Assembly: GCF_040182565.1 (NCBI RefSeq) | Contig: NC_089900.1 | Location: forward strand, 2,988,501 to 3,052,500 | Origin: Anser cygnoides | Lineage: Eukaryota; Chordata; Aves; Anseriformes; Anatidae | Direction of reading: 5' to 3' | DNA length: 64,000 bases | In this document: piece by piece, positions 32,385-43,221 of the stretch | How the letters are laid out: every line of letters starts with the position of its first letter | Numbering within the stretch: position 1 is the stretch's first letter | Translations under genes and position numbers: made by a program | The notes under the pieces: generated by a model | Database searches by the model: none | The model's input: the letters and a program-made list of their open reading frames with translations, nothing else | Told to the model about the DNA's origin: nothing

Positions 32385-33344
32385 TCATTTGTGGAGACAG
32401 ATGAGAAGTTTACCACCAGTGAAAAATGCCAATGAAATCACTTTGTTCAGTGCAACTTTCAGCTCCTGGTTTCTCATGCTGTAGATGAAGGGGTTCACTG
32501 CTGGGGGCACCACCGAGTACAGAATTGCCACAACCAGGTCTAGGGATGTGGAGGAGATGGAGGGGGGCTTCAAGTAGGTAAACATGACAGTGCTGATAAA
32601 GAGAGAGACCACAGCCAGGTGAGGGAGGCACATGGAGAAGGCTTTGTACCGTCCCTGCTCAGAGGGCATCCTCAGCACGGCCCTGATGATCTGAACATAG
32701 GAGAGCACAATGAATACAAAACACCCAAAGTCGATGAAAACATTACCCACAAGAACCCAAACTTCACTGAGGAAGGACTGTAAACAGGAGAGCTTGAGGA
32801 TCTGGGGGATTTCACAGAAGAACTGGTCCACAGCATTGCCTTGGCAGAGGGGCAGGGAAAATGTATTGGCCGTGTGCAGCAGAGCATAGAGAACCCCACT
32901 GCCCCAGGCAGCTGCTGCCATCTGGGCACAAGCTCTGCTGCCCAGAAGGGTCCCATAGTGCAGGGGCTTGCAGATGGCAACATAGCGGTCATAGGCCATG
33001 ATGGTGAGAAGAGAATACTCTGCTGAAAACAGGAAGACGAACAGAAAGACCTGGGCAACACATCCTGCATAGGAAATGGCCCTGGTATCATGAAGGGAAT
33101 TGGCCATGGCTTTGGGGACGGTGGTGGAGATGCAGCCCAGGTCAAGGAGGGTGAGGTTGAGGAGGAAGAAGTACATGGGGGTGTGGAGGCGGTGGTCGCA
33201 GGCTACGGCGGTGAGGATGAGGCCGTTGCCCAGGAGGGCAGCCAGGTAGATGGCCAGAAAGAGCGCGAAGTGCAGGAGCTGCAGCTCCCGCGTGTCTGCA
33301 AATGCCAGCAAGAGGAACTCGGTGATGGAGCTGCTGTTGGGCAT
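32385..33344 (-). CDS. Olfactory receptor, family 14-like (intact, 319 aa)
   Basis: Seven-TM odorant receptor. N-terminus MPNSSSITEF with glycosylation site at 3-5, GN 39-40, HTPMYFFLLN 54-63, Cys95, MAYDRYVAICKP 116-127, cysteines 167, 177, 187, SYVQII 215-220, KAFSMC 234-239 (Met where others have Thr), NPFIYSMRNQELK from 284. TM5 differs strongly (VGNVFIDFGCF). The long C-terminal tail ends ICLHK, as in the fragment at 30.1 kb. Acceptor TATCCTCTTCAACAG is 23 bp before the ATG (exon start 33367). The upstream 500 bp is almost identical to that of the OR at 38.9 kb, showing recent tandem duplication. Confidence 0.95.
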   Translation of the reverse strand: MPNSSSITEFLLLAFADTRELQLLHFALFLAIYLAALLGNGLILTAVACDHRLHTPMYFFLLNLTLLDLGCISTTVPKAMANSLHDTRAISYAGCVAQVFLFVFLFSAEYSLLTIMAYDRYVAICKPLHYGTLLGSRACAQMAAAAWGSGVLYALLHTANTFSLPLCQGNAVDQFFCEIPQILKLSCLQSFLSEVWVLVGNVFIDFGCFVFIVLSYVQIIRAVLRMPSEQGRYKAFSMCLPHLAVVSLFISTVMFTYLKPPSISSTSLDLVVAILYSVVPPAVNPFIYSMRNQELKVALNKVISLAFFTGGKLLICLHK

Positions 33345-33835
33345 TTTCTGACATTGCCCACAGATGTCTGTTGAAGAGGATAAGGCAGAAAAAAGTTAGA
33401 AGAGACTTCTCTGAGGAAAACCTATCACAAAACTTAGAGCAACCCACGCCTGAGCCTCTCTCTTTGCAAGAGAACATTTCTGCAGCTCTGTCACTTGAGT
33501 CCCAGCTGATGCTGTCTGAGAGTGGCACTGGGAGTAGGGATTGCTGTGGGCTCCAGAGGAGTCCCTCCTGCCGTGAAGCAGGCGGGAAGCAGGACCACGG
33601 GGGAAACTCAAGTTCAGTCCACTTATCAGATCCATGAACTTTGCAGTGTTGTTGCAAAGAACACCTCCAACCACAGTGTAGAGCAAGGCAGATTTTCTTT
33701 TGCTTAGGGCAATGATCACACTCTTGTGTTTCCCAATAAATGGAGACAGCTTAAAGCCCCAGTCCCAGTGCAGCTGGACAGAATCCTCACCTTGTCTGCA
33801 GGTGCATGAGCAGGATCTCAGCTCTTTCCTCCTAA

Positions 33836-34205
33836 CCAGGGCTGCAGATGCCTCCCTCCAGCTGCCCACAGACAGCCATCCAGCAGCACGGACATGGCCT
33901 TAGCACGGAGGTGTCTTCTCCTTCGGGCACCTGGATAACACAAGGATGCCATGAGAGAGCTGCATCCTGCTGGAGAGCAGCCTGCACACCAGGAGGACGC
34001 CCCAAGGACAGAGATGAATATTTGCAAGCTGGGGTGTCCCAGCACCCCAGCTGCACCCCTGCAGTGTCTGGAGCAGGCTTGGCCACTCTGCTTTTGGTTT
34101 ACTAGGGGCAGCTAGGTTATGACACTCCAAGGGGCTTCTGCCAGACTTCCTCACCTCGCAGTGCAATCCAGCAGGACTCTCAAAGCCTACTGCATTGCCC
34201 ACTGC
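33836..34205. other. ~370-bp segment in this OR's intron absent from its sister at 38.9 kb
   Basis: 33367-33835 and 34206-34650 each align with 39803-40262 and 40268-40690, but the intervening DNA has no partner there. It has no recognised repeat identity. Confidence 0.6.
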
Positions 34206-34279
34206 CCTCCCAGAAACAAGACCCAGGAGGAGACCCTTCCAGGACGTGCAGCTGCATAGCCCTGCAGCCAGACACTTAC

Positions 34280-34530
34280 CTTGTCAAGGGCTGTGCAGAT
34301 TTCTCCTGCAATCAGCTCTCAGCATCCTCCCACTCCCAACTGCCTTCAACCCCTCTCCTTCTCTTCTCTCCGTGTGTTACCTGCGGTCAGAGCCCCCAGC
34401 CCTGCTGCGCTGTGCAGAGGAGCTGCTCCTGGGCAGAGCTGTGTCTCTGCACCAGGGCCCTCTTGCCACGAGCGCTCTCTGTCCCAGAAGCCCGGCCCAG
34501 CTCAGCACCAGAGGCCCAGCCCAAGGCATT
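34280..34530 (-). promoter_or_regulatory. Putative 5' non-coding exon and promoter block of the OR at 32.4 kb
   Basis: Conserved block ending in donor GACAAG|GTAAGT (GT at 34279). Acceptor before 33367 gives a 0.9 kb intron. A second donor-like AGACAAG|GTGAGG at 33790 may define an alternative exon. Confidence 0.6.
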
Positions 34531-34659
34531 GGAATCACCCCTCTGGGGGCTTTGGTGATGAGCCCACAAACCTCAGGCACTGAGAGCAAACTGAAGAAAT
34601 CTCTCAAGAAGTCCAAGTCGGATGCAAGTTTCCTGCAGCGTCCCCCTGAGGGCCAGCAC

Positions 34660-34702
34660 TGTTGGTCTTATCCAACAGGAGCCATTCTATGATTCTATGG
34701 TC
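34660..34702 (+). mobile_element. CR1 3'-terminal scrap
   Basis: Ends with GAGCCATTCTATGATTCTATGG, the CR1 3' octamer-like tail. Confidence 0.6.
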
Positions 34703-34789
34703 TCACAAACTATACCTCAAGCATGGCTCCCATCCCATTAGCCTTCCGGTGGTCTATCACCTGACCAGAAGAGAAGGTGCCTCACCATC

Positions 34790-35600
34790 ATCTTCAATGC
34801 CATGTGCATGCTTCTGGCCTTTACAGTCCATATCTGTGCCACATTCCTCCTGATGGTCCGTCTGCTCCAGAGACAGAAGTGACCTCCCAGCCTCCTTCAC
34901 AGCCATGGGCCTCCTGCAGGCCCAGCAGATCCTGAGGCACACCTGACCTCATCACAGCATTCCCAGCCAGCTCCTCCCTGTGGCCTCTGATCTGACCACA
35001 TACCTATCACCTCACACGCCTCTTCCAATGCCATGGGACTGCTGCAGGACCTCACAGTCCCTGCCCTCCCACAAGGGGACAAAGAGCTGAAGTTCGGGGT
35101 AGGAGTGGGGTTGAAGATGAGGTGTGCTGTGTGCATGGTGGAGGTCTTTGCGGGTTAGATGATCAGGTTAATGTTTACGGATTAGAGGTCACCCTCCAGG
35201 GTTAAGGGAATGGCAAGGGCATCAAGGGAGGGATTGGTGTTCTGCTCAAGCTGCCTGCTCAAGATTTGGGATAAGCACAAGTTTTGAGGCTTTTAGTTTA
35301 GATTTGGTTAGAGGGCTAGGGTTAAGGCTGGCATTTTAATCCTTCGTTAGGCTTAATCATCCTTGTGTTTACCCTTCTTGTAGAAGATGCCTTTTACATC
35401 TGCCTTTTCAAAATCCTGAGCAACGTCTCTCCTTTATCTGGCCTTTCCAAGGTCTTTGAGAGAGGTCTTATGGTTACATCTGCAGCTCCACCAGCACCTC
35501 TCTCATCCTTCCCACACCACCTCTAAGCAACCTGAGGGCTGACCGGGAGAATGATGTTGGTTTGGGAAAGGGCTTGGTTAAAATCTCTGAGGAGGAAGAC
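34790..35600 (+). repeat. R unit, partial copy E
   Basis: Shares CAGAGACAGAAGTGACCTC, the GATCCTGAGGCA block and the TTAGGG-like stretch with copies A-D. It is closest to 44825-45394, including the tail AAAATCTCTGAGGAGGA. Confidence 0.65.
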
Positions 35601-35799
35601 CAAAAGTTCTTCTCTCTACAAAGAAACTTTTATGCATGCCTATGAGTATGTCCTGTTCCTGTGTGGAAAGACTAATATTATGATTACTGTAAAAACAATG
35701 CTGTAACAAATGCTTGAAGGGAATAAGATACTGATTTCTTTTGTTTTTTTTTTGACTTGGTGATTGTATTAGTAGCTTCTGTTATGCGCTGTTATGCAC

Positions 35800-36175
35800 T
35801 TCACACACAGTGATGATGGTGCCATAGAAAACAGTGACACTCATGAGGACAGAAGAGCAGGTCGATAAGGCCTTGGGTCTGCCAACACAGGACGCACACA
35901 CATGAAAACTGCATGATTTGAAAGAGGAAGATTGGATCCAAAATACAGATTATGAAAGCAAAACCATGAGTATCACTGTGGCACTGCAGGAGAGCTCCAG
36001 CAATGGGGCAAAATCACTGAAGAGGTTCATGACAGTGGGGCCACAGCACTGTAGCTGGGAGGAGGAGAAATAATTACTGTACATGAGAGAAATTCCCCTG
36101 GTTCAGGTACAGCTGCCTTCTGGAGTCAGACCTTCCACTTCATGAGCCTTGCAGAGAACAGGGATGGCACACAGC
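35800..36175 (-). pseudogene. OR pseudogene of another family (TM5-TM6 remnant)
   Basis: Parallel to 45975-46350, whose minus strand reads as the second half of a non-OR14 olfactory receptor. This copy shares that sequence with many differences and is cut at about 36170 by a plus-strand CR1. Frameshifts throughout. Confidence 0.65.
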
Positions 36176-36445
36176 CCAAGACAAGGGGAAATGGTTTTAA
36201 ACTAAAAGAAGGGAGATATAGATTAGAGGTTAGGAGGAAATTCTTCACTCAGAGGGTGGTAAGGTACTGGAACAGTTTGCCTAGAGAGTTTGTGGATGTT
36301 TCTTCCTTGGGGATGTTCAAGACCATGTTAGATGAGGCCCTGAGCAACCTGATCTAGTGGGTGGTGTCCCTGCCTATGGCAGGGGGATTGGAACTAGATG
36401 ATCTTTGAGGTCCATTCCAACTCAAGCCGTTCTATGATTTTATGA
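36165..36445 (+). mobile_element. CR1 LINE 3' end inserted into OR pseudogene
   Basis: Encodes the CR1 C-terminal words GNGFKLKEGRYRLEVRRKFF and VVRYWNSLP, then the 3' UTR ending in CTATGATTTTATGATTG. The left edge interrupts the OR remnant at ACAGCCCA. Confidence 0.9.
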
Positions 36446-36499
36446 TTGTACTTCAGAGGAAAAAACAAAGCAAAACAAAACAAAACAAAAAAACACAAA

Positions 36500-36720
36500 G
36501 CATGGTAATTGGCTTCAGAATACTCAGTGATCCAGTTCGTCCATGCGATAAAAAAAATCTAAGCAGCAGGAAGGACACTGAAATGTGGCCTAACAAGAAG
36601 GAGGCTCCAGATCGCTGGTGTAGAAACAGCATTTTTGTGCCATGACCAATGCAGTATATGCTCCAGGAAAAGGCCTGCACCTGAAATAAAAGGCCTAGGC
36701 CAGCACCAGTGCAGCACAAG
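36500..36720 (+). repeat. Unclassified repeat 'W', copy 2
   Basis: Shares CCAGTTCGTCCATGCGATAA, GGCCTAACAAGAAG and TTTTTGTGCCATGACCA with the copy at 54.40-54.60 kb. Confidence 0.5.
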
Positions 36721-36744
36721 CTTGAGATCTGGGTGCATGTGAAC

Positions 36745-36805
36745 CTAATGGAACCACAGGATCTTTAAGGTCCCTTCCAACCCAAGCCCTTCTATGATTC
36801 TGTGC
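36745..36805 (+). mobile_element. CR1 3'-terminal scrap
   Basis: AGGTCCCTTCCAACCCAAGC followed by a CTATGATTCTGTG tail. Confidence 0.8.
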
Positions 36806-37427
36806 TTAGCAGCCCTGTACAGCCCCTGCGGGGCCCAGCCTCAGTTCATGCCCCCCAGCTTGTGCTCCAAAAGTACTCCCCTAGGTCCTGCGTCACTTGT
36901 CCCACCTGCGTGCCTTGGCTACCCCAGGGCATCCTGGAGGCAGTGGCCACCTCTGAATAGGGAATTGAAACCAGCCATAAAAGTAGATCTAGGAAACAAT
37001 GGAAACCTGTGCATAAAAGGGCTCTAAGTAATAGCTGAAAGAGTCTTTTTTGGCAGCACCACCAGCTTTTTTTCTATGAATTTTCTTGATTTATTCTCTC
37101 TCTCTTTTTTTTTTTTTTTTAAAAATTGACGGCACTGTGAACAAGTACAATCAACCAAATTACGCTTTTTCTGTGAATAGCCTTATGCAAACATTTACCA
37201 AAATATATTTCCCAACTTTTTTTTTTCTTCTTCCTCTGCTTCCTCTGTCTTCAAGCAGAACTCCAAGGAAAGAAGTCACTGAATTAAAGAATAACTCCCG
37301 TTTAAGAGATCAAGATTGAGAAATGTGTTCAATGCCATCATAAAGGAAGATAAAAAAGAGGGTCGACAGTGTTAGCCCAAGTGCCCATGACTAAAGCGTG
37401 CTGCTGGTAACTGGCTGGCAGGAAGAC

Positions 37428-38080
37428 TTTCATAGAATCATAGAATATCCCAAGTTGGAAGGGACCCATAAGGATCATCAAGTTCAACTCCTGGCACCGC
37501 ACAGGTCTGCCCTAAAGTTTAGACCATGTGACTAAGTGCACAGTCCAATCTCTTCTTAAATTCGGACAGGCTTGGTGCAGTGACTGCTTCACTGGGGAGC
37601 CTGTTCCAGTGTGCAACCACCCTTTTGGTGAAGAACCTCTTCCTGATGTCTAGGCTAAAAGTCTAGTCAAAGTCTAGCCCCTTTTTGAGGGACCCCTTGA
37701 GGGACTTTTTTCCACTAATGTCCAGCCACCTTCCTTCCCCCAACATCATCCCCTTCTTCAGTCCAAATATCACCAGTCTGGCTAAAGGGAGACTCCAGGA
37801 GACCATGGCAAAGGCCTTGCTAAAGTCCAGGTTCACCACAATGCCTTCTTTCCCCTCCCCTTCTGTTTCAGCAGTTCCTTTGTTTCCTCCATGTCCCTGA
37901 AGATGGCTGTGGCAGGACTTTCCCCACCACGTTCCCAGGGGTAGAGGTGACAATTGCAATTCTGCCAATCCTTTTTCTTGCCCTTCCTGAAGATGTGTTT
38001 GATGCCTGCCTTTTCCAAGTCCCCAGAAATCTTGCTGATCCAAATGCTTGATGGCCTGGTCCAGAAAGGCAGGGTAGTGT
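37428..38080 (-). mobile_element. CR1 LINE 3' region and RT fragment
   Basis: Begins in antisense with CATAGAATCATAGAATATCC (CR1 tail), continues through the C-terminal region, then an RT part with NLDFSKAFAMVS on the minus strand. Stops and indels. Confidence 0.85.
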
Positions 38081-38865
38081 GACATAGCAGAGAGGGGCAT
38101 CTGCAATGAACGTGTGCAAGGGGGGTGACAGAAATCTCACAGGGACACTGGGGGTTGTTTCTGGAGTCACACAGGGCAATGGCAGGGCTCTGTGAGGTGT
38201 CCACATCTGAGCTTGCCTCATACACACAGGGCTGTTGAGAGATATGACTCTCTGCCTTGCACACCCATGCACAGTGCAATGCACTATTTGCAGTGTCCCT
38301 CTGGCTCCTGCAGCCACTGCCAGAGGCTGGGAGGCACCTCAGCCCTGCAGTACCTCACCGTGCTCTTCCCTCGTCTGAGATACCCCAGGACATGAGGAAT
38401 GGGCACAGGGACCGCGGTTCAAGGAAGCACATCCCAGAGCTGCCTTCAGGTGGCTTCCCAGGGGACGTTACTTAGTCTTGTGACACTATCTGCCCAACTG
38501 GCCTTCGTGACACTTGTAGGAATAGCTGATGGACTTGGTGCTCCATCGTGTTCATCTCTCCACATGCATATGATGTGCCTGCTGGCACCAGCACTGGGTT
38601 TCTCTTTCCACATCTCCCATGCACATACAGCAGGCCCTGATCTTCTGGAAAATCCTGTCTCCCAGGGAGCATTTCCCAAGTGAGCAATGAGCAATGGCCT
38701 GGTCAACTATTGCTGAACCTCCTACCCATACACCCCACAGCTCTGAGCTTGTGATGACGCTCTCCAGAGTATGAAAAATGACCAAAAAGATAACCGTGTT
38801 CCTGCAATGAATTATGAGTCATATGCAGAAGAAAATGGGCTTTTTTTTTTTTTTTTTGAAAGATA
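38081..38865. other. 3' flank of the OR at 38.9 kb, no gene
   Basis: No coding or repeat signature recognised. A T17 tract precedes the OR stop region at about 38840. Confidence 0.45.
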
Positions 38866-39780
38866 TCAGGTCATCAGTTTCCTCAAGGCATCCTTGAGCT
38901 CCTGGTTCCTCATGCTGTAGATGAGGGGGTTCACTGCCGGGGGCACCACGGAGTACAGAACTGACACCACCAGGTCCATGGATGGGGAAGAGATGGAGGG
39001 GGGCTTCAGGTGGGCAAACATGTCTGTACTGACAAACAGGGAGACCACAGCCAGGTGAGGGAGGCACGTGGAAAAGGCTTTGTGCCGGCCCTGCTCAGAG
39101 GGCATCCTCAGCACAGTCCTGAAGATCTGCACATAGGATAACACAATGAAAACAAAACAACCAAATACTAAAGAAAGACTGAAAACAAGTAGCTCAAATT
39201 CTCTGAGGTAGGCATCTGAGCAAGAGAGCTTGAGGATCTGGGGGATTTCACAGAAGAACTGCTCCACAGCATTGCCTTGGCAGAGGGGCAGGGAAAATGT
39301 ATTGGCAGTGTGCAGGACAGCATTGAGAAAGCCACTGCCCCAGGCAGCTGCTGCCATCTGGGCACAAGCTCTGCTGCCCAGGAGGCTCCCGTAGTGCAGG
39401 GGCTTGCAGATGGCAACGTAGCGATCGTAGGACATGATGGTGAGAAGAGAATACTCTGAACCAAAGAAGAAGACGAAAAACAGGACTTGTGAAGCACACC
39501 CTTGATAGGAGATGGCCCTGGTGTCCCAGAGGGAATTGGCCATGGCTTTGGGGAGAGTGGTGGAGATGCAGCCCAAGTCGAGGAGGGCTAGGTTGAGGAG
39601 GAAGAAGTACATGGGGGTGTGGAGGCGGTGGTCGCAGGCTACGGCGGTGAGGATGAGGCCGTTGCCCAGGAGGGCAGCCAGGTAGATGGCCAGGAAGAGC
39701 GCGAAGTGCAGGAGCTGCTGCTCCCGCGTGTCTGCGAATGCCAGCAGGAGGAACTCGGTGATGGAGCTGCTGTTGGGCAT
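38866..39780 (-). CDS. Olfactory receptor, family 14-like (intact, 304 aa)
   Basis: Seven-TM odorant receptor: MPNSSSITEF N-terminus with glycosylation site, GN 39-40, HTPMYFFLLN 54-63, Cys95, MSYDRYVAICKP 116-127, cysteines 167, 177, 187, SYVQIF 215-220, KAFSTC 234-239, NPLIYSMRNQELK from 284, short tail ending KLMT. Distinctive residues: an FFVFFFGSEY stretch in TM3, Glu173 instead of Asp in AVDQFF, and Asp253 plus His257 in TM6 (STDMFAHLK), an unusual charge pair. Acceptor TATCCTCTTCAACAG lies 23 bp before the ATG. The promoter side is shared almost base for base with the OR at 32.4 kb, yet the coding regions differ at TM3, TM5 and the tail. Confidence 0.95.
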   Translation of the reverse strand: MPNSSSITEFLLLAFADTREQQLLHFALFLAIYLAALLGNGLILTAVACDHRLHTPMYFFLLNLALLDLGCISTTLPKAMANSLWDTRAISYQGCASQVLFFVFFFGSEYSLLTIMSYDRYVAICKPLHYGSLLGSRACAQMAAAAWGSGFLNAVLHTANTFSLPLCQGNAVEQFFCEIPQILKLSCSDAYLREFELLVFSLSLVFGCFVFIVLSYVQIFRTVLRMPSEQGRHKAFSTCLPHLAVVSLFVSTDMFAHLKPPSISSPSMDLVVSVLYSVVPPAVNPLIYSMRNQELKDALRKLMT

Positions 39781-40336
39781 TTTCTGACATTGGACACAGA
39801 TGTCTGTTGAAGAGGATAAGGCAGAAAAAAGTTAGAAGAGACTTCTCTGAGGAAAACCTATCACAAAACTTAGAGCAACCCACGCCTGAGCCTCTCTCTT
39901 TGCAAGAGAACATTTCTGCAGCTCTATCACTCGAGTCCCAGCTGATGCTGTCTGAGAGTGGCACTGGGAGCAGGGATTGCTGTGGGCTCCAGAGGAGTCC
40001 CTCCTGCCGTGAAGCAGGCGGGAAGCAGGACCATGGGGGAAACTCAAGTTCAGTCCACTTATCAGATCCATGAACTTTGCAGTGTTGTTGCAAAGTACAC
40101 CTCCAACCACAGTGTGGAGCAAGGCAGATTTTCTTTTGCTTAGGACAATGATCACACTCTTGTGTTTCCCAATAAATGGAGACAGCTTAAAGCCCCAGTC
40201 CCAGTGCAGCTGGACAGAATCCTCACCTTGTCTGCAGGTGCATGAGCAGGATCTCAGCTTTTCTCTCTGAAAACCAGACCCAGGAGGAGACCCTTCCAGG
40301 ACGTGCAGCTGCATGGCCCTGCAGCCAGACACTTAC

Positions 40337-40590
40337 CTTGTCAAGGGCTGTGCAGATTTCTCCTGCAGTCAGCTCTCAGCATCCTCCCACTCCCAACTGC
40401 CTTCAACCCCTCTCCTTCTCTCTTCTCTGTGTCTCTGCTTCAGTCAGAGCCCCCAGCCCTGCTGAGCTGTGCAGAGGCGCTGCTCCTGGGCAGAGCTGTG
40501 TCTCTGCACCAGGGCCCTCTTGCCAGGAGCTCTCTGTCCCAGGAGCCCGGCCCAGCTCAGCACCAGAGGCCCAGCCCAAGGCATTGGAAT
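40337..40590 (-). promoter_or_regulatory. Putative 5' non-coding exon and promoter block of the OR at 38.9 kb
   Basis: Conserved block with donor GACAAG|GTAAGT (GT at 40336). With the exon start at 39803 the intron is only about 530 bp, the shortest here. A second donor-like AAG|GTGAGG is at 40226. Confidence 0.6.
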
Positions 40591-41654
40591 CACCCCTCTG
40601 GGGGCTTTGGTGATGAGCCCACGAACCTCAGGCACTGAGAGACAATTGAAGAAATCTCTCAAGAAGTTCAAGTCAGATGCAAGTTTCCTGCAGTGTCCCT
40701 CGAGGGCCAGGACTGACACAGCCTCCCTTGGAGCTCGTTAGAGCAGAACATTGGAGGCAGTGAGGACAAGGAGATAAAGGCAATGTGAAGGTGACACTGA
40801 TGTGTAGACAACCTGGATGTGTTTCACCAAAGAAAAGGACTAGGCCTTGTCCCCAGGCCCCTGGGAAGGGAGATCCTTTCCCTTCACACCTTGCTCAGCG
40901 TTCTTCCTGGGGCAGTAGGAGATGGAGATGTGCATGGCCAAGTGCAGGAGAATGGTATGACCCCTGCCTGGTTCATGGTTGGTGGTGAGGAGGAAATGAG
41001 GCCCTGGTGCTTTAACGATAAGCTGTCTCCTCATAGGCCTCAGTGGCAGAGACAACAGCCATAGCCATGGACACAAAGACCTGGGTCCTGTTGGGACTTT
41101 CAGCCTTGCCTATGTCCTTGCTCCTCTAAAGGCCAGAGTATCCTAGTGTCTCCCAGACCTAGACCTCTTTCCCAGCTGGCTGTAGACACTTGTCCATGTT
41201 GTGTCACACTGGGTCTTAGCTGAGTAGCTTGTATGAGATCCCTCACGGTGCCCAGGCCCTCCTCCTCCTGGGCACGGCTCACTCAGCAGGGTCCCAATCT
41301 GTCCTGATGTGTGGGGTTCCTCTTCCTCTGGTGTAGGACCAGGCTCTTCTCGTTGTAAATGTCAGGATGTTTCTGTAGGCAGAATCCTGCAGTTTCTCAA
41401 GATTCCCCCACACTGATGCTCCATTTTGTCAGCGTTTAATGTCTGCAGGCAGACAGTTCAACCTTCACGTGATTGTGCTCTCTCTGACAAGATGGCAGCA
41501 TCAGGAGTTGCAGGAAAGTTTGGATAATACAGGAGTAACCAGCTGAATGGAATTGCAGCATAGAGTCACAGAAGGGTAGGGGATGGAATGCTGCCAGGTT
41601 CCACCTTTTCTGTTCTTCATTCTCATGCATACTGTCAGTTTGTCTGGAGCTGTG
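40591..41654. other. Upstream flank duplicated at 61.3-61.9 kb, no gene
   Basis: 40591-41080 closely follows 61311-61795 (shared GATACAGCC-type flank, CTTTAACGATAAGCTGTCTC and GTGGCAGAGACAACAGCC). The rest has no gene signature. Confidence 0.6.
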
Positions 41655-41898
41655 TCCTAAATGTTATGGGGCTGTGCAAGTCAAAATTAGAAGAGCCAAA
41701 GCCCAGCTGGAGGTCAATCAGTCTATTACTGTCAAAGAAAACAAAAACTGTTTATATAAACACTTTAAATAAAGGAGGATTAAGGAGAATCATCTTCCTT
41801 TATTGGATGTGGGAGGAAACCTGGTGACAAGAGATGAGGTAAAGGCTGAGGCACTTAATGCCTTCTTTGCCTCAGTCTCTAGAGCAAGAGCAGTTGAT
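41655..41898 (+). mobile_element. CR1 LINE fragment, pre-RT region
   Basis: Reads EDLGG-like AKSKLEEPKPSWRSI then AEALNAFFASVSRA. It abuts R-unit copy B exactly as the related piece abuts copy D. Confidence 0.8.
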
Positions 41899-43221
41899 CC
41901 CCTGGGCATTTCTTCCTCCTCATGGCCAGTGCCAACCTTCCAATGTGCACTTTGTGGCAGTTTTTTCTCTCCTGATCTTTTCTGCCACCAAAGAAAGCTC
42001 CATCAGGGTGGAAACCACTCCTAAAGTAGGCATCCCAACCCATCAGCCTTCTTGTGGCCTGTCAGCCAACCAGACAGAAGTCACCTCACCAGCATCTTCC
42101 AAGCCATGGGCCTGCTGCTGGCCTTGCACTTCTTGGCTAGACACACCCAAGCCTTGTGCCTCCTGCTGTCCAGTCATGGACTCAAGCAGAAGGGACAGGA
42201 CAACTCATATGTGGGCCTTCTTTCTGCCTGGGTCCTCCTGGGTATGTAGGCAGAGGGGATCCCACAGTCAGCATGCCAACCAGGTGCCTTCTGCTGGCCT
42301 ACCAGGGCCACTGGCAGATGTCAGCCAAAAAGTACAGATCCCAGGGAGAAGCAAAGGGTGACCTGTCAGCTACTTCAGACAGAAGTGACCTCACAGTCAC
42401 TGCCCCAGTCACATTCCTCCTGCTGGGGCAGGGGATCCTGAGGCAGAGCTGACCTCTCTCTAGTCCCTTAGGGGTTAGGGCTCACCTTTCTGGGTTAGAG
42501 AGTAAACAGACTTTTACTGGGAAGTTTTGGTGTGCTTCTGTGTTTAGGGTATGGACAAGCTCTGCTGTTTAGGGTTTTGTTTAGGTCTGCCAAGAAGTCT
42601 AGGGATAAATAGAGCATTTTAATGCTAGTGTCAAGGGAAGGCATTTGGGTGAGTAAGAGAATAAAGGTAAGGGAAAGGGGCTATGGCCTGAGTTTTGCTT
42701 CACGGGATACTTTGAGTTCAAGCATTAGAGTAGGGGATTTCTGTCAGAGTGCTGGAGTAGCATTTAGGTTTAGGGATTAAAACTACTGGTTAAAATAAGG
42801 TAAGGGCCATACATGACTGTTTTAAGTCAGTGTTACCGCAATATCTACATTACATGACCCCTCTTACCTCTACAAAATCATTATTTTCTGCTTCCATGCT
42901 CCTCTTCCCACCCCAAAATCTCACGTCTTTCTTGTCCAGGCTGCTCTTAACCTTCCCATGTTTTATTGGGATCAGCTTTCTGATGACATTGATGATCGTA
43001 GAGTATCTGTCTCACCTCTGTTGGCTTACTCCATTCCTGAGAAGGAAGTGGCATTGTAGTCAGGAGGGAAAAGGACATACATGTCTTTAGGAGCATCCTC
43101 CACAGTGTGTCCATCAGCTCTGCACCTCCACAAAATTGCGCTTCCTACCTACAAGTTTTGTTTCCCAAATGGCTTCTATGGATCCAGGGTTCCTTTTCCC
43201 AGGCCCTCACGCATGCTTCAG
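41899..43221 (+). repeat. R unit, copy B (interrupted by CR1)
   Basis: Follows copy A from its first base to about A:1650, lacking the segment equal to A:636-870. It ends where the CR1 at 43222 begins. Confidence 0.85.
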
